DNA of 32,664 nucleotides, taken from positions 1-32,664 of IMG/VR virus record IMGVR_UViG_3300044730_000095; one strand, 5' to 3'. The notes under the pieces were generated by a model. It worked only from the letters and a program-made list of their open reading frames with translations, was not told the origin of the DNA and ran no database searches. Of the stretch, positions 14,065-20,612 are shown in pieces; the first letter of the stretch is position 1, and every line of letters begins with the position of its first letter. Made by a program: the position numbers and the translations under genes. The stretch is from a virus.

Positions 14065-14991
14065 TTACTTGATTGTCCGCAACACTCGGAAGGTGCTGTC
14101 GGTCATGAATGCATCCGCCACCTCTGGGTGTGCGAATGCAAGTCCTTTGGTGTCCAAGCGCCGTGTCGTCTGTGCCTTGTAGGACAGAACCTTTGCGCCA
14201 TTGACTACGCCGAACTCTGCGTCACGCAAAGCATCGGCGAGTTTGTTCTTGATGCGCTTCTCATCCGCCTCAAGTTGCTTGATTGCGTCTTTGATGGCGT
14301 TCCATTGCTCAATGTCCTGCAACACATCTGCGCTCAACTCCACCTCGCCAGCAGGCTTTGGGTACAACGCAGACACCTGCTCCATTGACAATGGGCTGTC
14401 GTCGGGCAGTTTGCCGTCATCAATGGCGTTGCAGAAGCGTTCTACCTCTGCAACCATTGCGCTGATTGCGTCATCGCTTCGTTGCACCTCAAACAAGCCG
14501 AGGCGCAAGCCGCTGTCCAACACGGAGAAGGTCACAACGCCTGCCTGCAATGCGTACATCTGCGCCTGCGCCTGCCACCACCACGACTGCGGAATCTCAT
14601 CGTTCAACGACCAACGATTGTTGGTCTTGCATTCAACGAGGTAATGCATGTCGCCTTGCTCTGCCTCTGCGTCAAGCGTGCAGATGATGCGGTCACGCAG
14701 ATACATACAGTTCGGGGTCGCTAACTCAACGCCCAACTGCAGGCTGGCGTACTTGATGAGCGCAGGCTCAAGCAGGTTGCCCCGAAGCATTGCGTCATTC
14801 TGCTCGCTTACGACAGGAGGCTGCAGTTTGCGGATGGCTAGGTCAATCGGAGAATCGTATGGATTGGCTTGCATGACTGTCGGGACTTCGCTTGCGCCGA
14901 CAATGGACCGACCTTCCTCATCCCACCACCGCCTCCGCAACCATTCAAGACTTCCATGCTCACCCTTGGGTATCAACTTTGTTTGTGTCAT
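14065..14991 (-). CDS. YqaJ-like viral recombinase exonuclease
   Basis: The 308-residue protein matches the YqaJ/lambda-exonuclease family of PD-(D/E)XK nucleases. Visible landmarks are SIVGASEVPTVM, then NPYDSPIDLAIRKL, MLRGNLLEPALIKYA (catalytic Glu), CTLDAEAEQG (Asp) and YLVECKTN (ExK). A helical tail with KQLEADEKRIKNKLADAL follows. It would resect dsDNA ends 5' to 3' and hand ssDNA to the annealing protein encoded just downstream. The ATG at 14991 is preferred over a GTG at 15030, although neither has a strong Shine-Dalgarno sequence. Confidence 0.88.
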   Translation of the reverse strand: MTQTKLIPKGEHGSLEWLRRRWWDEEGRSIVGASEVPTVMQANPYDSPIDLAIRKLQPPVVSEQNDAMLRGNLLEPALIKYASLQLGVELATPNCMYLRDRIICTLDAEAEQGDMHYLVECKTNNRWSLNDEIPQSWWWQAQAQMYALQAGVVTFSVLDSGLRLGLFEVQRSDDAISAMVAEVERFCNAIDDGKLPDDSPLSMEQVSALYPKPAGEVELSADVLQDIEQWNAIKDAIKQLEADEKRIKNKLADALRDAEFGVVNGAKVLSYKAQTTRRLDTKGLAFAHPEVADAFMTDSTFRVLRTIK

Positions 14992-15040
14992 GCATCCAAT
15001 GTAGGACGGGGATGCGACAGAGTTGGACACGCCAAGAGAC

Positions 15041-15283
15041 TTATTCAGTCTCCAATGACCTCACCATGCCAAGAGGTATGCAAGTCACATCGGACACATC
15101 GCCATCGCTCGTGAGACTGCCAGCCACCGTGATGTGGTTTGGCTTGGCATCTGGCATGAGAAACCCACGAGTCACGACAACGACAGGGTCTTGCTCAATC
15201 GGGTCATCCAAAGAATGCCAAGTGGCTTCCGTGCCAGAGTGCGCATCAAGCCAAACAACTTCGCAACGCTTGAGGCTTGCCAT
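15041..15283 (-). CDS. Small conserved phage protein
   Basis: The 80-residue protein reads MASLKRCEVVWLDAHSGTEA at its start and ends in a DVTCIPLGMV motif. I recall this architecture in small hypothetical proteins from many phages, where it sits near recombination genes, but no function is known. The start overlaps the phosphoesterase stop as TGATG. It is probably an early protein with a beta-rich fold. Confidence 0.7.
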   Translation of the reverse strand: MASLKRCEVVWLDAHSGTEATWHSLDDPIEQDPVVVVTRGFLMPDAKPNHITVAGSLTSDGDVSDVTCIPLGMVRSLETE

Positions 15284-16344
15284 CACCAACCTTCCTTCTT
15301 GCGGTCCATGCAGAACACAGGTGCTTGAAGCGTGATGCCTTTCTCTGGCACAACCAATGCCAAAGCCTGCTGTGGTTGCTCGTAGCCAAAGTTGTTGATG
15401 TACGCATACTCGTCCAGTCCCTTGAGGCTGCCATTCACAACCATCCCGGGGCTTGGCAAGTATTGGTGCCAATGACCTAGCCAAAGCGTGTCAAACGATT
15501 GTCCTGTTGCCAAGTACCGTTGCGCCTTGCGTGCCCTCATGCGCATGATTGGCGGATAGATGCCACCAATGCCGCCGCCGCCGCTTGTCTGGTCGCCGTG
15601 CGTCAAGAGATGGTTAGTGTCGTAGATGCGCACCAAACAGTCTGCAGCCTCTGGAATCTGGAAGGTGGCACGCTTGTCGGTGGCGTAATGGCGCTCAAGC
15701 ATCTTGGCAAGCAACCAATCAAAGTTGGTCCGCGCTCGCAGTTTGGCACGAGGCTTGCGAGTGGTGCGCCCATGGTTCCCCGGCACGCTTGCCACATGCA
15801 CATTCTTGAACTCTGTTGCCAACACATCAACGGCGGCTGCCAACTGCTCTGCCCAATAGAGCAGGCTGCCAAGCATGCTGTCCTCGTTTGTTTGGTTCAA
15901 CTCCTCGTGGATGTCGCCAGAGAATGTGTCGCCACCCAAGAACAGCACGCATCCGTCATACTTGACCCCTGCTAAGTGGTGGCGTGCCAACTTGACAACA
16001 TTCTGGGTCCAGCGCTGCATGCGCAGCGTGGCGATGTGCCTGTTGTAGGCGTTGAGTCCATCCACCTCATCTGGCAAGACCACCTCATCAAAGTGTGTGT
16101 CCGAGAGCATCAACACCAATGTGGCTGCGCTCTTGGCACGCTTTGCGACGGGGCTAAGCCATGTTGGTGGTTGCAACTCTGCGTTCTCAACCTTCTGCAC
16201 AATGGCAAGAGCCTTCTCCGCCTTCTCCAACTGCTCTTGCAGTTTGGCAACCTGCAGCACAGCCGAATCACGCTCACGCCTCAGCCGCACCTCTGCCGCA
16301 TGCTGATTGGCATGCTGCTGGTTGCGCAGGTCGTCAGAGAGGCT
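15283..16344 (-). CDS. Calcineurin-like metallophosphoesterase
   Basis: The 353-residue protein has an N-terminal coiled coil at about 10-50 (LQVAKLQEQLEKAEKALAIV), then the full set of metallophosphoesterase motifs: SDTHFDE, GGDTFSGD, PGNHGR, THGDQ and GHWHQ. These bind two metals and hydrolyse phosphodiesters. The related SbcD/Mre11 enzymes act on DNA ends, but no SbcC partner is seen, so the substrate is open. A glycine-rich GGGGIGG loop occurs near the HGD motif. The ATG at 16344 overlaps the upstream gene by 11 bases. It opens the DNA metabolism module. Confidence 0.88.
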   Translation of the reverse strand, partial: SLSDDLRNQQHANQHAAEVRLRRERDSAVLQVAKLQEQLEKAEKALAIVQKVENAELQPPTWLSPVAKRAKSAATLVLMLSDTHFDEVVLPDEVDGLNAYNRHIATLRMQRWTQNVVKLARHHLAGVKYDGCVLFLGGDTFSGDIHEELNQTNEDSMLGSLLYWAEQLAAAVDVLATEFKNVHVASVPGNHGRTTRKPRAKLRARTNFDWLLAKMLERHYATDKRATFQIPEAADCLVRIYDTNHLLTHGDQTSGGGGIGGIYPPIMRMRARKAQRYLATGQSFDTLWLGHWHQYLPSPGMVVNGSLKGLDEYAYINNFGYEQPQQALALVVPEKGITLQAPVFCMDRKKEGW

Positions 16345-16567
16345 CATACATGCCACGCCTGTAGTTGCTGATGATTGACTCGCTCAATGGCAAGCCTCGG
16401 GCTTTCATGACACGGCAGATTGACACGGCAGAGATGTTCTCATCGTCAAGCGCATCTTTGAGGGCTTGTTTGTCTTTGGCATCAAGTTGGTCCATGACCT
16501 CTTGGATGCGATTGCGGCGCCTACGCCTGCTCGGCTCGTTCCGTATCTCGTCTGCTAGTCCTGCCAT
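16334..16567 (-). CDS. Small basic helical protein
   Basis: This 77-residue protein has an Arg-rich patch (SRRRRRNRIQEV) near the N-terminus followed by two or three helices (MDQLDAKDKQALKDAL, SAVSICRVMKARG, SIISNYRRG). The last part resembles a small helix-turn-helix. GGGAGACAGTC precedes the ATG at 16567, inside the end of the membrane protein gene. DNA binding is plausible, and no named family was recognised. Confidence 0.68.
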   Translation of the reverse strand: MAGLADEIRNEPSRRRRRNRIQEVMDQLDAKDKQALKDALDDENISAVSICRVMKARGLPLSESIISNYRRGMYEPL

Positions 16568-16763
16568 GACTGTCTCCCTCTGCATGCCATACGAGGTGAT
16601 TGTGGACATCCCGACGCACCTCTTTCACATCGTCATGAACCAATCTAATAGTCCGAATGACCGCTTGGTGGTCATCCTTGTTCTCTTTGCGGCTGCGCTG
16701 CACAAGGGCTGCAAGCACGCCACCTACGGCTGCAATGATGGCGACGACGATGCTGTTGTCCAT
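16521..16763 (-). CDS. Holin-like small membrane protein
   Basis: The 80-residue protein starts with one hydrophobic helix (VVAIIAAVGGVLAALVQ, about 5-21) and continues with a charged helical tail (DDVKEVRRDVHNHLVWHAEGD). This resembles small phage holin-like proteins with one membrane segment and a cytoplasmic coiled tail. It starts just after the M15 endolysin gene, which supports a lysis role. A spanin or accessory function cannot be excluded. Confidence 0.7.
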   Translation of the reverse strand: MDNSIVVAIIAAVGGVLAALVQRSRKENKDDHQAVIRTIRLVHDDVKEVRRDVHNHLVWHAEGDSHGRTSRRDTERAEQA

Positions 16764-16766
16764 GGC

Positions 16767-17306
16767 TCACCCAAGCCTGCGACCTAAGACATAGCGGATG
16801 TGCCACGGCTCGCTTTGCAACTCCCAAGACCATCCAAGCCCCGGGGCTACCTTGCGTAAGAACTTCAATCCAGTCCGCCAAGCACCGTCTGGCTTGGCTG
16901 TGATGGGGATGGCACGCCCATTGACACGCAACGCAACATCAATGGCAAGACCCCAGCCATGATTGCTAGTCCCTGGGGTAGCGACAGGTGCGCCCGTGTG
17001 CAGATACCAAGTCTCACCGTTCCATGTGCGAGTCGTCTGCACAGTCCGCTTGGCATCTGGATACTTGCGCATGCGAAGTAGAAATAGATGCTCTTGTTGG
17101 CTCATTGGTCTGTAGTCACCAACCTGTGTCAGCGTCAATCCCTCAAAGGCAGCCTGCTGCTGCAGACGCTGCCAAGACTCTGCTGCGTAATGGTGCAACT
17201 TGCCCGATGGCAAGATGTTGGTCAGCAACTTGCTGGATAGTTTGCCGTTCTCTACGCCATGCAAGTCTGCAGGCATACGCATCGGCTCAACAGGCAACCT
17301 ACGCAT
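16767..17306 (-). CDS. M15-family peptidase, probable endolysin
   Basis: The 179-residue protein carries the D-Ala-D-Ala carboxypeptidase/VanY signature: SNHGWGLAIDVA with zinc ligands H116 and D123, and EPWH with H169. It should cleave peptide crosslinks of peptidoglycan. A region of about 60 residues precedes the catalytic domain with QxL-type helices, and no secretion signal is present, so release probably needs a holin. The neighbours are two small membrane proteins, which fits. The ATG at 17306 overlaps the upstream gene by eight bases; a TTG at 17321 is less likely. Confidence 0.9.
   Translation of the reverse strand: MRRLPVEPMRMPADLHGVENGKLSSKLLTNILPSGKLHHYAAESWQRLQQQAAFEGLTLTQVGDYRPMSQQEHLFLLRMRKYPDAKRTVQTTRTWNGETWYLHTGAPVATPGTSNHGWGLAIDVALRVNGRAIPITAKPDGAWRTGLKFLRKVAPGLGWSWELQSEPWHIRYVLGRRLG
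16837..16848. repeat. Perfect AGCCCCGGGGCT palindrome
   Basis: This is the second perfect 12-base copy of the dispersed palindromic motif, located inside the endolysin gene in a different codon frame (GCC CCG GGG CTT) from the copy at 7355 (AGC CCC GGG GCT). Confidence 0.8.
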
Positions 17307-17490
17307 CTTGATAGCGCCCAAAGGCTGGGTCTTTGGGATTCAGCCAGCGAATGATTGGCGGCAATGCTGCAGCCAACGCAGCCTTGAGTAAGTCATCGGG
17401 CGCATAGTTGCCCGTTGATACCACAGCCAACACGGCTGCCAAGACGCTGCGCCCATACGAGGCAAGCATTGCCTTCTGTGTCTCGGTCAT
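17299..17490 (-). CDS. Small membrane protein, possible holin
   Basis: This 63-residue protein has a long hydrophobic helix (SVLAAVLAVVSTG) and a second one (LLKAALAAALPPIIRWL), ending in a NPKDPAFGRYQDA tail. I have seen similar proteins annotated as holins in environmental phages. It lies immediately upstream of the M15 endolysin and overlaps it by eight bases, so it is the best holin candidate. The start at 17490 (MTETQ) is chosen over 17496. Confidence 0.7.
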   Translation of the reverse strand: MTETQKAMLASYGRSVLAAVLAVVSTGNYAPDDLLKAALAAALPPIIRWLNPKDPAFGRYQDA

Positions 17491-17517
17491 GCGCAAAGCC
17501 TATGCCTACTTGAGTTG

Positions 17518-17784
17518 TTATTCGGCTACTTCGGTGGCAGGTGAAACGAACTCGTCTAGTTCTGCGTCATAGCGGTCACCGATACCAGCGTACTTGCCAC
17601 GAAAGTTGGCATTGAAAGAAGTCTGCTTCCAGACACCGCCAAGTTTGAGTGTGTTGGCGATGAACGCACGACCAGCCGCTTCCGTATCAGGGAAGCCGAG
17701 CGTCGGTTCGCCGCAGACATCGTTTGAGATGCTGATAACACTAAGCACCGTGTTCGTGTTGTCTAGTTCTGCGAAGTATGCCAT
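17518..17784 (-). CDS. Small hypothetical protein at the tail/lysis border
   Basis: The 88-residue protein reads MAYFAELDNTNTVLSVISI, then an acidic and aromatic stretch including GVWKQTSFNANFRGKYAGIG. This resembles small proteins that many marine and freshwater phages encode near tail-fibre genes. The start overlaps the glycine-rich protein's stop as TGATG. It is probably structural or an assembly factor, and no function is assigned. Confidence 0.7.
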   Translation of the reverse strand: MAYFAELDNTNTVLSVISISNDVCGEPTLGFPDTEAAGRAFIANTLKLGGVWKQTSFNANFRGKYAGIGDRYDAELDEFVSPATEVAE

Positions 17785-18677
17785 CACGACCACCCGATTG
17801 TGCCTGAGTCGTTGAATGTGTAAACCTTGAATCCTGATGATGTGTCTAATGTGCCAACCGTAAGAGTAGTCGCAGTCTTTGCGCTCGCAGATGTGCGAAT
17901 GATGACAACACCTTTGCCGCCTGCTGAGCCCGTGGTGTTAGAGCCACCACCGCCACCAGAACCAGTATTGACCGCACCTGCTGTATTTGTTCCATCTCCA
18001 AGGTAAGCACCCTTGCCACCACCGCCAGCACCGCCAGCACCGCCAGCACCGCCGCTATTTCTAGCGCCACCACCGCCACCAGCCCTAGTGACAGATGAGC
18101 CAGTTATGGAAGATGCGACACCAGCGCCGCCGTTACTTGTGCTTGACCCCGACACGCCAACCGCATCAGCACCACCGCCGCCACCCGCAAGGTATTCATT
18201 TACGCCAGTTCCACCGTTTCGCCCTTGATTTGCTGTTCCAGTTCCTCCCGAAGTTGTGCCAGTTACGCCTGCGCCACCGCCACCTGAACCGCCGTTGCCG
18301 CCAGTGTTTGCACTTTGACCGCCACCACGACCACCACCGTCAGCCGTAATCGTTGATAAGCCCGTTCCAGCAATAGATGAGTTCGTTCCAGTCGCTTGAC
18401 TACCGCCACCACCACCGACGGTAATCGTGTAAACGACACCGCTTGTCACCGCCATAGGTGATTCGGCTGCACCACCACCACCAGAAGATTCACCGCTTAC
18501 CGACGAGCGATAACCGCCAGCGCCACCGCCCCCACCGTTCGTTGAGGCATCCCAGTTACCACCGCCACCGCCACCAGCAATAACCAAATACTCAGCCAAA
18601 GAAGGAACTAGCGCAGGCTTCTGCCCGAAACTTGAAACGCGTTCACCTACCCGTGTGCGTTCACCGTACCTAGACAT
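17784..18677 (-). CDS. Glycine-rich tail protein
   Basis: The 297-residue product is dominated by glycine, alanine, serine and threonine tracts over about residues 33-245 and ends in a strand-rich segment (TTLTVGTLDTSSGFKVYTFN, GTIGWS). Glycine-rich domains of this kind occur in phage tail fibres or tip proteins and may bind the receptor or form polyglycine-II-like bundles. The N-terminal 30 residues (RYGERTRVGERVSSFGQ) may anchor it to the tail. AGGTG precedes the ATG. The low-complexity DNA (many ccaccgcc units on the plus strand) makes assembly or slippage errors possible. Confidence 0.75.
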   Translation of the reverse strand: MSRYGERTRVGERVSSFGQKPALVPSLAEYLVIAGGGGGGNWDASTNGGGGGAGGYRSSVSGESSGGGGAAESPMAVTSGVVYTITVGGGGGSQATGTNSSIAGTGLSTITADGGGRGGGQSANTGGNGGSGGGGAGVTGTTSGGTGTANQGRNGGTGVNEYLAGGGGGADAVGVSGSSTSNGGAGVASSITGSSVTRAGGGGGARNSGGAGGAGGAGGGGKGAYLGDGTNTAGAVNTGSGGGGGSNTTGSAGGKGVVIIRTSASAKTATTLTVGTLDTSSGFKVYTFNDSGTIGWS

Positions 18678-18684
18678 CAGACAC

Positions 18685-19047
18685 CTATGCGGTGATGCGG
18701 TTCACATAGCCGCCAATCATCACGACATTCGCAGAAGCGCAGAACGCTCTCACGACGAGTGGTGTTGCGTTGCCTTTGATTACCAGACCAGCGACGATAA
18801 GAATTAGACCGCTTTCGGCGGTGATGGTTTGTTCAATCAAATCATCGGGCGACGACACGCCACCAAACTCAATCGTCAACTTGCGGTCAGAGGTGTCGCT
18901 GTTGACTGCATAGAGCCATACTTCGTCAATGGTTGTGGCAGTAGCCGAGCCTGTGTGAATCGTCGTTCCAGCCGTAGCAGTCTGCACCACCTTGATGAGC
19001 CTGCCGTCTGTCGAACCGCTGAGAGGAATCTTGGAATAGGTTGCCAT
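18685..19047 (-). CDS. Probable minor structural protein
   Basis: This 120-residue beta-rich protein has alternating Thr/Val/Ile strands (TIHTGSATATTIDEVWLYAV) and no charged core. It probably forms a beta-sandwich in the virion. AAGGAGCAAAC precedes the start. It sits between the minor tail genes and the glycine-rich protein, so a tail-tip or decoration role is likely. No family was recognised. Confidence 0.68.
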   Translation of the reverse strand: MATYSKIPLSGSTDGRLIKVVQTATAGTTIHTGSATATTIDEVWLYAVNSDTSDRKLTIEFGGVSSPDDLIEQTITAESGLILIVAGLVIKGNATPLVVRAFCASANVVMIGGYVNRITA

Positions 19048-19056
19048 GTTTGCTCC

Positions 19057-19335
19057 TTATGCAAAGAGTGCTGCTGCCAGCACGAGTTGGTCATCGTCAT
19101 TAGTGATGCCCAACGCTTGCCACGCTGAGCCTGTGTAGAAGTAGGTGACATTGTCTGCGTCAACATAGGCGAACATGCCCTCAGCCAGCGTAGGTTCACC
19201 TGCGCCACCAAAGGCGTTGTCTCGTGCTGTTGTGGTTGCAAACCTCATGATGGATTGGTCCATGAGGTAAGTGTTGACCTGTGCCGCTGTTAGCACATCT
19301 CCACTTACGAATAACTTTGCGCCTGCGCCTGCCAT
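19057..19335 (-). CDS. Small tail-associated protein
   Basis: The 92-residue protein begins MAGAGAKLFVSGDVLTAAQV, then VNTYLMDQSIMRFATTTARD, EGMFAYVDADNVTYFYTGSAW. I recall this arrangement in small actinophage tail proteins located after the minor tail gene. It is probably exposed on the virion. Only weak Shine-Dalgarno sequence is visible. Confidence 0.72.
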   Translation of the reverse strand: MAGAGAKLFVSGDVLTAAQVNTYLMDQSIMRFATTTARDNAFGGAGEPTLAEGMFAYVDADNVTYFYTGSAWQALGITNDDDQLVLAAALFA

Positions 19336-19349
19336 AACGAGTGACTCTA

Positions 19350-20612
19350 TCAGGCGAGAGCGTTGCTGGAGTCCATTACGCCAAAGGTCGGGTCGTCCAA
19401 GATGAACTCAAAGACAATGGTGGGCTGATACAGACCTAGGCGGACTTGATGGTTATTGGCTGTGATTGTGTGCGACAACCTCTCAATGGCATAGACCTCG
19501 GTCACGGTGGTTGGTGTTCCATTAGGGAAGTGTCTTGTGAGCCTTATCTGGTCACCCATGTCCAAGCCGTAGAGCGTTGTCCGTTGTGCGTCCGAGATGA
19601 GGTTGGCTGGGGTAGCAATCTCGTCAAACCAGAAGGTGGGTTGACTGTAGGTGTCACGCAGATACTCGGCTAGTTGCAAGGCTTGCGCATCCGACCCAAA
19701 CAATGCGTCCGAGATTGCATAGGTCAGAACGCCATACTCTGCCTGACTTACGGGGTCGTCGGCTGTCTGCAATGTGCCGCCTTCGGCTTGGACTTGAACT
19801 CTGTTGTAGAGGAACTCGGAGCCATAGATAATCTGCAGCACTTGATACGGCAGGTCTGTGCCATTGTCATTGAACTCGGCTACCACATTGTCAAAGACTG
19901 ATGTTTGACGCTTGCGGAATGCCAACTCACCATCTTTGTTGATAAACAGCAGACCCCACTCGGTCTCACCTATCTGTTGCAGGTAGGTCAAGACATTGGT
20001 GTTGGCATCAATCTGCTGCGTACCAAGCGTGACTGTGCCTGTGTCAATGTCTCGGTCTGCGATTGGGTATGCAACCTCGCTGCGGTCAAGTATTGCGTTG
20101 ATTCGCGCGGATGACAGTTGGCTGGTCGGTGTCACATCGGCGTTGATAAACGCTGTGGACAGAATGGCAAAGTCATCAACTGCACTAATGATGGCTGTTG
20201 ATGTGCCTGTCGGGTTGGGGTCATACTCAATGTCAATGTCCGTGATGCGACCAACAAAGACCGTCACACCATTGCAGATGAGGCGGACTGCACGCCTTGG
20301 GGTTAGTCCAGAGCGATTAGTGACGGGGTCCCAATAAGGTCCAGCCGTGTTCGTAGGGTCAAAGCGCCTGTCATCATTGCGCAATGTGACCGACAGCGTG
20401 CCAGCATCAAAGTTTGAGAAGTCATCTTTGCGACCCCGGGACACATTGATGACCTGTGCGTATGGCGACACATCATCACCAAGCAGCGTGCCATCAAGGT
20501 AGTCGGTATCCAACAGTCCATCTGTTGCGGAGTCAAGCGTGAACACATCAACGGGGAATCCCAACTCCATGAGCAAGTCAATGGACTCGCCCCAAGGCAT
20601 CGTGGTAGCCAT
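19350..20612 (-). CDS. Minor tail protein
   Basis: The 420-residue protein follows the tape measure gene directly (TAATG junction), the usual place for distal-tail or baseplate hub proteins. An N-terminal beta-rich part includes NVSRGRKDDFSNFDAGTLSV and a RRFDPTNTAGPYWD segment, then ICNGVTVFVGRITDIDIEY, then a strand/helix region with two TYLQQIGETEWGLLF-like patterns. These resemble minor tail proteins of mycobacteriophage-type siphoviruses. The exact position in the tail tip cannot be told from sequence. Confidence 0.82.
   Translation of the reverse strand: MATTMPWGESIDLLMELGFPVDVFTLDSATDGLLDTDYLDGTLLGDDVSPYAQVINVSRGRKDDFSNFDAGTLSVTLRNDDRRFDPTNTAGPYWDPVTNRSGLTPRRAVRLICNGVTVFVGRITDIDIEYDPNPTGTSTAIISAVDDFAILSTAFINADVTPTSQLSSARINAILDRSEVAYPIADRDIDTGTVTLGTQQIDANTNVLTYLQQIGETEWGLLFINKDGELAFRKRQTSVFDNVVAEFNDNGTDLPYQVLQIIYGSEFLYNRVQVQAEGGTLQTADDPVSQAEYGVLTYAISDALFGSDAQALQLAEYLRDTYSQPTFWFDEIATPANLISDAQRTTLYGLDMGDQIRLTRHFPNGTPTTVTEVYAIERLSHTITANNHQVRLGLYQPTIVFEFILDDPTFGVMDSSNALA

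Noticed and set aside
17800-18600. Tandem short repeats resembling a repeat array
   Set aside because: The ccaccgcc-type units are glycine codons on the minus strand of the Gly-rich tail protein; there are no unique spacers, so it is not a CRISPR array.
10788-19353. Shared ACTCTATCAG at 10788 and 19344 as possible promoters
   Set aside because: Ten shared bases and a TAGAGT-like -10 are present, but I found no matching -35 in front of the second copy. It is too weak to call.
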